Shown: in pieces, positions 22,066-28,252 of the stretch
Numbering within the stretch: the stretch's first letter is position 1
Layout of the letters: every line of letters begins with the position of its first letter
Source: Phallusia fumigata
Lineage: Eukaryota; Chordata; Ascidiacea; Phlebobranchia; Ascidiidae
Assembly: GCA_008931825.1 (NCBI GenBank)
Contig: QXVZ01002573.1
Coordinates: 1 to 28,252 of the forward strand
Direction of reading: 5' to 3'
Length of the DNA stretch: 28,252 bases
Made by a program: the position numbers and the translations under genes
Notes under the pieces: generated by a model
Seen by the model: only the letters and a program-made list of their open reading frames with translations
What the model was told of the DNA's origin: nothing
Database searches by the model: none

Positions 22066-25000
22066 TTTTCTACTTTGGTTGTTTCACCTGGGATGTCATG
22101 AGGCGATAGGCTTCGAACCCTTAACTGTTGGTTTTGCAGAACGGGATCGGCGACGTCCGGGACTGCGTAGAACTTTCCGCAGTATGTTCAACATCCGAAA
22201 ATCGGAGAGTCGGGAGCACATGCTGCCTAGACCTTGATGGTGTGCGACGATGAAAAACCTTTGTTTTGTATGTGTATTGACTGGACCGGATTTCTTGTGT
22301 ATTTGTTGAGATGATTAAACGGAACTATATCAGCACTTGTGTAATTGAGTCCAGGATTTTAGGCTGCAGCCGTTGACAAAAAGCAACGTAAAACTGCATT
22401 CTCTGAACTTCTTGTCTTGTGCAAAGCCTGGCCAAAGGAATTTTTTACGTAAAAATGCAAATTTTTAACTAGTTTTCAAGAGATTTTTAGGCGTACGGTA
22501 CAATTTGTTCCTCTCTAACGCTGGATTTATCCACAGCGTCCGTTTGTTTGGTTATTTGTAACTCGCTTGAAAACATGCTGTGATAACGTTTTTCGTTTTG
22601 GGCTTGGGGGTCGGAACTGCGTCTTAACTGAATTGTGTCCATCAATCTCTTGGGTTTACACGGAAACAGTTTGGTCAGATATTTTTGATCATTATCTAAC
22701 GTTTGAGCAAAATCACTAAAGCTTGTTTATCATTAAAACGCTTTGAATCAAAAAACGTATGCGAACATTTAATTGAACACAGTGTAATAATTTTTTTCTA
22801 TTTCAAATAAATAGGATCCTGCGTGCTCTCGCTTTTCATTCTTGCTGTAATAATTAGATGTTATACAGGTGCTAAGACGGTTCGGTGGATTTCATTGTTA
22901 TTTGACAATACATTAACCTGCAAACTACGTTAGCATGCAGTCGGGGTTAATAATAATTGTTTCTGTTGTGGCTGTTTTCAGTTGAACAGGAGTGTTCTAG
23001 ATAAACAACCTTGTAGAATGGAACTAAAGCGTTTGTTCACAATTTTATCCTCGAAAATTAAAGGTCCTCGAAATTATGAATCTCACATAAAACGTAATAA
23101 AACGACTTTTATTTTCAGCGAATAAAAAATCAAGTAATCTAACAATTTTCTAAGATAAAAGTCGAATACACTTTCGCGCTAAACATATGTGTGTCCATGA
23201 CGACTTGCACGTCAGCGCATCGGCTACGAGACTTTGTGTTGTACATTGCTACAACAGCAGCACCAAGTGGAGGATCTGTGCAGTTTTAAACAGAAACCGA
23301 ACGATTTTCTCATTGCTAGCCCAGTGGTTCACAACCATTTTTATTCCATGTACCCCTTTATACCCTTTAGGGCGAAAAACGTTCCAAAGGAAATTTAGTT
23401 TGTAAGTAGTATGTTAAGTACATTGAGAAGAGAAACCACGCTTTTACAATGGACAAACTTCTTAATAGATTACATTTAAAACCAACAATTCCCACTTGGA
23501 AATACAAAATCCATCCCTCCCCCCTAGTGGGAAATTTTCCCTATTGAGAACCACTGTTCCAGCCCAAGGGGTTGATAAATCGAAGGAATAGACATGTTGT
23601 CAAATATACGAATGACGTGTCAAAAGTTGGCTGCTATTACAGTTTTCATTTGAGTAAATTTTGCTTCGATTTTCCTCAAACTGCTGGAATCACTTGCAGG
23701 TGAGCAGCAACACACGATTAGATTGCTCTTTAAATATGGCTTGTGAGCGGGGTGGAAAATTAACGAAACAGGTGCTAAGTTATAAAAAAACAACTAAACG
23801 CTTTAAATTGTGCAAGTGTTTGATAGAATTGGTGCACGGTGAAGTATTAGATGATAAAATGTAAACGTTAACAAAACGTCAGGAATTTTTCCGATGTCGA
23901 GCACTGGCAGGAGTTTCTAGATTAGGGAGTTTTTAAGGGGTATGGAACAATAGGAAAAGGCCTTATTTTGAAAACTAGAAATATGCTCTGTATGATGAAA
24001 GACTTTGGAAAATGTTGAAAATGTCAAAATGTTAAAAAAGCAAAAATTCGTGCAACCTTTTGGGCACATAGGTAACAACGATGGGAAAGTAAATCTTAAA
24101 TGATAACCAGTGATGGATGTTTTTTTGAGCAACAGTTACAAAAAAGACCAGAATCGATATTTTGGCGCGAATTCAAGACATAGAAATAGTACAAATAAAG
24201 CAACTGACATATTTGCTTGAAACTTGACAACAAAATTGGTTTTGAAGCAACAAAAACAGTGGTTACAGTAAAGCAGGCAAGGCACTTAATTTGGTATGAA
24301 ACTTGGAAAAAATATATATGTATGTATGTATATAAACGTGTATATTTGTAATAGATGTATAAAAACTCTGTCACATAATGCACAAAGATGCCCATAATAC
24401 GGAATGAAACTAGGGATACTGGCTTTTGTTTAGGAACACAGTGAAACAAAATACAAAGGCTTTTTGTTGTGAGTCGCTTCACAGTGCAATTAAAAACAAA
24501 TCTTGGGTCGAAAGACGAACAAAATCATAATTATCGACTTATGGGAACACGTACTTTAAACAAGCACTTTAGTTTTCTGTTACTGATTGATGGGGGGCTA
24601 AAAACCTATTCATTTTCAACAGATTGTAACAAACTCTTTTGATAACGTTGTGACGCCTTTAAATCGGGAAATAGGCTATATAAGAATGTTGCTTCTTTAG
24701 CCCCAAAAGGAAAACAAGTTCTTGCTCCAGTACAGATCCAAGCACAAACATTTCGTAAAAAGTTGGGCATTGCGATAAAAAAACTTAAATTTTGCCCAAA
24801 AGACAAACTATTCTCATAAAAAAGGAGTTTCAAAAATCAGGGACAAAACCAATATACCTTAAAATCGAAAACGCAATTGACAAAACGTATTGCAACGACC
24901 GACGACACCAATTAGTTTAGAGCAGAACAAACTGTAGGGATCCTTGAACCCTTTAGGCAACATCTGCCAACAGTTATCTTAGTAGCTTTGTGTGTGTTAG

Positions 25001-25346
25001 CTAGCTTTTGGAAAAAAAAGCGAGCTGCATGGTTTGTGTAGCAGAGAGACTGGAATTGAGCAGCGGTTGTGGCTCGTATTAGAAAGCGCCTGTTGCGCAG
25101 CTTCACTATGCGCTGTTGACCTCGTTAGAAAGCTGGTGTTTCCAAACACGACCAATTGATAACTTTAGCTTTAGCTCCGCTGGTGGACACAACTCGCTGA
25201 TTATGTCTCGCCGAAAAAAAAAGCAATTAAGTGCAAGGAAATGGAAAAATTTCGGCAAAAGTGGAAAAAAACAGAAACTAAATTTGCGGAACATCTGATC
25301 CGCAAACCGTTTTTCCCGAATTTCCCCTTCCGGTAATTTCTGGTAT
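22066..25346. other. Convergent intergenic region between the receptor and FOXN4 genes
   Basis: No supported gene. It includes the FOXN4 3' UTR (minus strand, left of 25347; no clear poly(A) signal found), a hAT-like MITE at 23322-23556, and a short TATG/TATA-rich microsatellite near 24310-24345. Short open frames here, the longest about 128 codons at 24482-24096 on the minus strand, are low-complexity and lack domain or splice support. Confidence 0.5.
23322..23556. mobile_element. hAT-like MITE
   Basis: A 235-base element with termini CAGTGGTTCACAACC (23322-23336) and TTGAGAACCACTG (23544-23556), which are imperfect inverted repeats of the CAGTGGTTCTCAA type common in hAT elements. The flanks TGCTAGCC (23314-23321) and TTCCAGCC (23557-23564) match at 6 of 8 bases, consistent with an aged 8-base target duplication. 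No transposase frame is present. Confidence 0.6.
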
Positions 25347-25912
25347 TCAGTGAAGCATTACAGGTTTGTTGTTGCCTGTGCTCGCCAAATACGAAAGATC
25401 GCCACCAAAGCGAGACGGAAAGACGTCGGGGCCAGAGGGGTCACCACCCCGGTGGGTACTTTGACCCATCACGTGGAAGGATGGAGTCAACGGATCGCCC
25501 TGCGTCGCGCTTCGCTGCCCATCGGTTTCGTCGAAAACGTCACTGGACAGAAGCGGATCACTTGCGCCACCTTGTGGAGTGCCCGTACCGGCGGTTTCGT
25601 CCCAAAACGGAACCTGTGAAGGTGAAATCAATCGGGTTGACGATTTTACGTCATATCATGTTTATTTTCATGGATATTGCACAGATTTCTCTCACAAATT
25701 TTGCTAAAACAAACTGACCACCAACCTGCAAGGCCGAGAGGTCAGCCAAGCTTGAATCAAGGTCAAGGTCATTGAGGTCAGGACCCGTCGCGGACAGCGT
25801 GTCGGCGATCGAACCGAAGAACGCGGCGCAAGTTCCTGATGACGTAGACGATGACGAGTTTGGTGACGACAGTTGGGGAAGAGACTTGGCAAAGTTGTTT
25901 AGGGTTTTGACC
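25347..25912 (-). CDS. FOXN4: FOXN4 C-terminal (putative activation) exons
   Basis: The penultimate exon (about 25912-25726; 5' border uncertain) encodes a Ser-rich segment with [14 protein letters not shown], then an acidic end [18 protein letters not shown], and splices in phase 0 to exon 25613-25347, starting [14 protein letters not shown] and ending [15 protein letters not shown] before TGA. The acidic, Leu-rich block resembles a transactivation segment, as FOXN1/4 proteins carry one here (inference). The final NKPV.L residues are the conserved FOXN1/4 C-terminus (SKPVALA or NKPIALL). The 25-odd bases upstream of 25912 offer phase 0 or phase 1 acceptors only. Confidence 0.83.
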
Positions 25913-28252
25913 ACTGGGGTAGATGTTACCTCGGGAATGCCTTTAAGTAAACAATTTTTTTCTCAATTTAAAAGTAAACAACGGTAGGTAGGAGTACAGG
26001 TACTTAATGGCTATCAAAACCTGCTTAATAAGGCCATGCTCGTCTAGAACAGACGGTAAAAATCGTGCACAATACCACAAAAAACGATTTCAAGATGTCG
26101 TGGCCTTTTCGTATTCTTGCTATTACCATATTTCAAATTTTAAACTCCATCAAAGCTGCATACTGCACAAACGGGAACTCTAACAGTGAGATGGATAGTA
26201 AACTAACCTATAGACAGCGAATGTGGTGGCTCTGTTGGAAATTGGAAAAGTTGTCTTGGTGGATGAGAGAAGTGGTTTCCGGCATGTCCGTACGTATTAG
26301 CGTTAGTTGAATGAGTTCGCTGTACCGGGGTCATTGGGAGTCTGTAATAACAAGGCAACAAAATGTGACCGTTGCGTACACGTTTTATGATTTCTTTGTC
26401 ACAACGTTAATATACGATGTACATAATATTTATCAAAGCAGAATTTTTATGAATAGAAACTTCAAAAAAACAAGTTTTGTAGCGTTTATTGGTGCGACAA
26501 AGCTAAGTTAAAATTTTTAAAAATTAAAGAAATATTCGAGTCAATCTGAACATCTTTACCTGTACGTCCCAGCTTGGGGCGAGTGGTGCTGGGGCGTAGT
26601 TGGCATAGAAACCGATCCGCTTGGGTGCATGTGCGGTTGTCCTTGACCGGTGTCGTGACCGGGTGCACGGTGAAGCGGAAAACCCGGGTGAAAGTTGTGG
26701 GATGGAGGCGTTGCCATGGAGAGTCCGTGAGTGGAGAGTGAGAGCATCCTTCTCCGAGCCGCCTCCTCGTCTGCTCTTCTCAGCTCCTCCATCTCTCTGT
26801 CAAAATCATCTGAAAAAGCGCAAGTTACACCGAATTTGTTACTAACTGCGAGGCCTGGTAGAAGTGTTAAGCTGAACCAAAGCCGGCCTTCTACACCATC
26901 ATGCTGTGGACGGTTAATATGCCTATTCCAATTTGTATGATACATAGTTGACTACAGGAAATCACTAGTTGTACGATACTTAAAACATGTGCAAAAGCGC
27001 CCCCCTGGCCTTCATGCTTTTTTGGGACAATCTAAGTCAAAATGTCAGCAATCCTGTTCGATCAAAAGTTCGACGATGTTTTGATAAAAACTCACCAGGA
27101 TGTGACATGCTTCTTCTTATTGCTTCCGGATCCTTTCTCTTCCATTTCTGAACCTCTTCTTCCATCTTATTTGCTTTCGCGGGGTTGAGAGCCCACAAAC
27201 AACCTTTCCTCTGTGTTCCATTTGGTTTCTCCACCTGCAACAAAAACACCGCTCCGAACTCCAGAATTTCAAACTTATGCGGGTGTAGAAGGAGTTTTTA
27301 CTGTTTTAGTTTTAAACTGCGCGGTCTTTCACGTTTTATCCCAGGTTTGTACTCAGGTTAAAAAATGTCATTTGGTTACAACAAAAACCCTCATGCGAAT
27401 GTATATTTAGGACTGAAACACGCCCAAAAAAGTTATGCTGGTGAGTTGTTTGACTATTATTAGAGCATACGCAAGTATTTACTTTTGCCTATGCGCCTTG
27501 TTTTAGGAAGGCCTAGCGTAGATTTTACTCTTGATCATCAAAATACAACTAAAAGTTATATAATTTGTGTAACAAGCTGAAACCTTGAAATGAAACGAAG
27601 AGAACGCAATCGTTACATTTTTGTCTTCTAACGTGGAAGCTACCTTTTCAAAGCATTTGTTCAGCGACAGATTGTGCCGGACAGAATTCTTCCACCCGTC
27701 GGGAGCAGTTTTGAAGTAAGGAAAGTTTTCCATCATAAAGCTGTAGATGTCGGACACTGGCAAACAACCGGTCTTGCTCTTTTGCAGCGACATCGCAATC
27801 AGACAACTGTTTAAAAAAAGAGAGAACTAAGTACAATGTAGGAAGTTCGATATGATACGAACAAAGGAAAAGCAAACGGGCTTAAAACTGAAGTACGTCT
27901 AACAAAAGATTATAGAACACATTGGAACTCAATAAACAAAAAGTAAAACACTTGAACATAAGTACAAAGCCAACGTTTCAACCCAACGATTGTAAATTGT
28001 TGTTTCCACTAAATTCAAAATAATAATTATTGTTTTATAACCTTGAAAGAAAACATTGAAGAATAATCATAAAATAACAACCAAACCGTTATTGCTTTGT
28101 TTGATATTAATTTTAAAGAAAAATGTTATGGCATTTAAGTACAGCATAACGCAAAATCTATGCTTTCTATTTTTTTAAAAAGTTGCCTTTTAATAAAGTT
28201 AACGCACCTGTAGGAATAAACAGGTTTTGGATAAATCTTCTGATTGCCCCCT
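25347..28252 (-). CDS. FOXN4: FOXN4-type forkhead transcription factor (FOXN1/4 class), 5' end off the right edge
   Basis: Nuclear DNA-binding regulator; in vertebrates FOXN4 acts in neural, retinal and ciliated-cell differentiation (family knowledge). Exons 5' to 3' on the minus strand: 28252-28208 (partial), 27806-27644 (or 27617), 27234-27096, 26809-26560, an exon ending at 25726, and 25613-25347 with TGA at 25349-25347. The forkhead domain spans the first three. The C-terminus ends [10 protein letters not shown], like the GNKPIALL end of vertebrate FOXN4. The exon 26809-26560 leaves two bases, which no visible acceptor of the exon ending at 25726 completes, so at least one small exon between 25915 and 26559 is unassigned. 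The N-terminal part of the protein lies outside the window. Confidence 0.92.
26560..26809 (-). CDS. FOXN4: FOXN4 exon after the forkhead: acidic/basic helix and His/Pro-rich region
   Basis: The exon joins the forkhead exon through codon GAT (split G/AT). It encodes [20 protein letters not shown], a strongly charged probable helix, followed by a Ser/Pro/His/Met-rich stretch ([28 protein letters not shown]). Acceptor TTTTTCAG and donor GTAAAG are clear. No known domain is recognised; this part corresponds to the poorly conserved linker between the forkhead and the C-terminal activation region of FOXN1/4 proteins. Confidence 0.85.
27096..28252 (-). CDS. FOXN4: FOXN4 forkhead (winged-helix) domain exons
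   Basis: Exon 28252-28208 ends with [11 protein letters not shown]. Exon 27806-27644 continues [19 protein letters not shown], with [19 protein letters not shown], then [16 protein letters not shown], the helix 3 recognition signature. Exon 27234-27096 continues [20 protein letters not shown], then [20 protein letters not shown]. These match FOXN4/FOXN1 ([62 protein letters not shown]) and not FOXN2/3, which differ at the wing. W, N, R and H of helix 3 are all kept. All phases close. Confidence 0.95.

Noticed and set aside
22095-22135. GGTTCGAAGCC on the minus strand, resembling a tRNA/SINE B box
   Set aside because: No convincing A box at the right distance and no cloverleaf could be drawn; treated as chance.
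24096-24482. 128-codon open frame on the minus strand
   Set aside because: Tyr/Phe/Ile-rich low-complexity translation over a TATA-rich microsatellite; no domain, splice or conservation signal.
25116-25298. Lys-rich 60-codon plus-strand frame
   Set aside because: A-rich low complexity in intergenic DNA downstream of FOXN4; no homology recognised.
25350-25717. Plus-strand open frames of 78-89 codons
   Set aside because: Shadows of the last FOXN4 exon, which has the conserved C-terminus, splice site and stop on the minus strand.

Overview
The window reads as genomic DNA of a compact, AT-rich, intron-rich chordate, most likely an ascidian of the Ciona type. This is inferred from short introns, single-copy homologues of vertebrate genes with strong domain conservation, and allele-like divergence between two copies of one stretch. 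No bacterial features, tRNA, rRNA or CRISPR were seen. Three single N bases (3578, 13477, 16381) look like contig joins.

Layout. (1) About 1-11742, minus strand: an ataxin-2 gene (ATXN2/ATXN2L pro-orthologue) with at least 24 coding exons, running off the left edge. Its Lsm domain, LsmAD region and PAM2 motif are readable in order, and nearly all splice phases close. (2) 11743-13747: divergent intergenic or promoter space, including an N gap. (3) 13748-21782, plus strand: a single-pass receptor related to the LDL-receptor/LRP family. Its order is EGF, six-bladed YWTD propeller, EGF, Ser/Thr/Pro linker, one CCP/sushi module, EGF, mucin-like stalk, transmembrane helix, and a cytoplasmic tail with NPNY and two Y-x-H-V motifs. 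(4) 21783-25346: its 3' UTR with two related hairpins, then intergenic DNA with a hAT-like MITE. (5) 25347-28252, minus strand: a FOXN4-type forkhead gene (FOXN1/4 class), running off the right edge.

The main points are the unusual receptor architecture and an apparent 1.58-kb tandem duplication inside it (14804-16380 and 16382-17972). The two copies abut exactly at the single N at 16381. With one copy the propeller has exactly six blades and the reading frame is intact. With both copies the join makes a chimeric exon with an in-frame stop. The simplest reading is two unmerged allelic contig ends, not a biological exon duplication.

The three genes are not an operon or pathway. Ataxin-2 is an RNA-binding translation/granule factor, the receptor is a surface or endocytic protein, and FOXN4 is a transcription factor. 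ATXN2 and FOXN4 both lie in human 12q24, so their closeness here may reflect old linkage.
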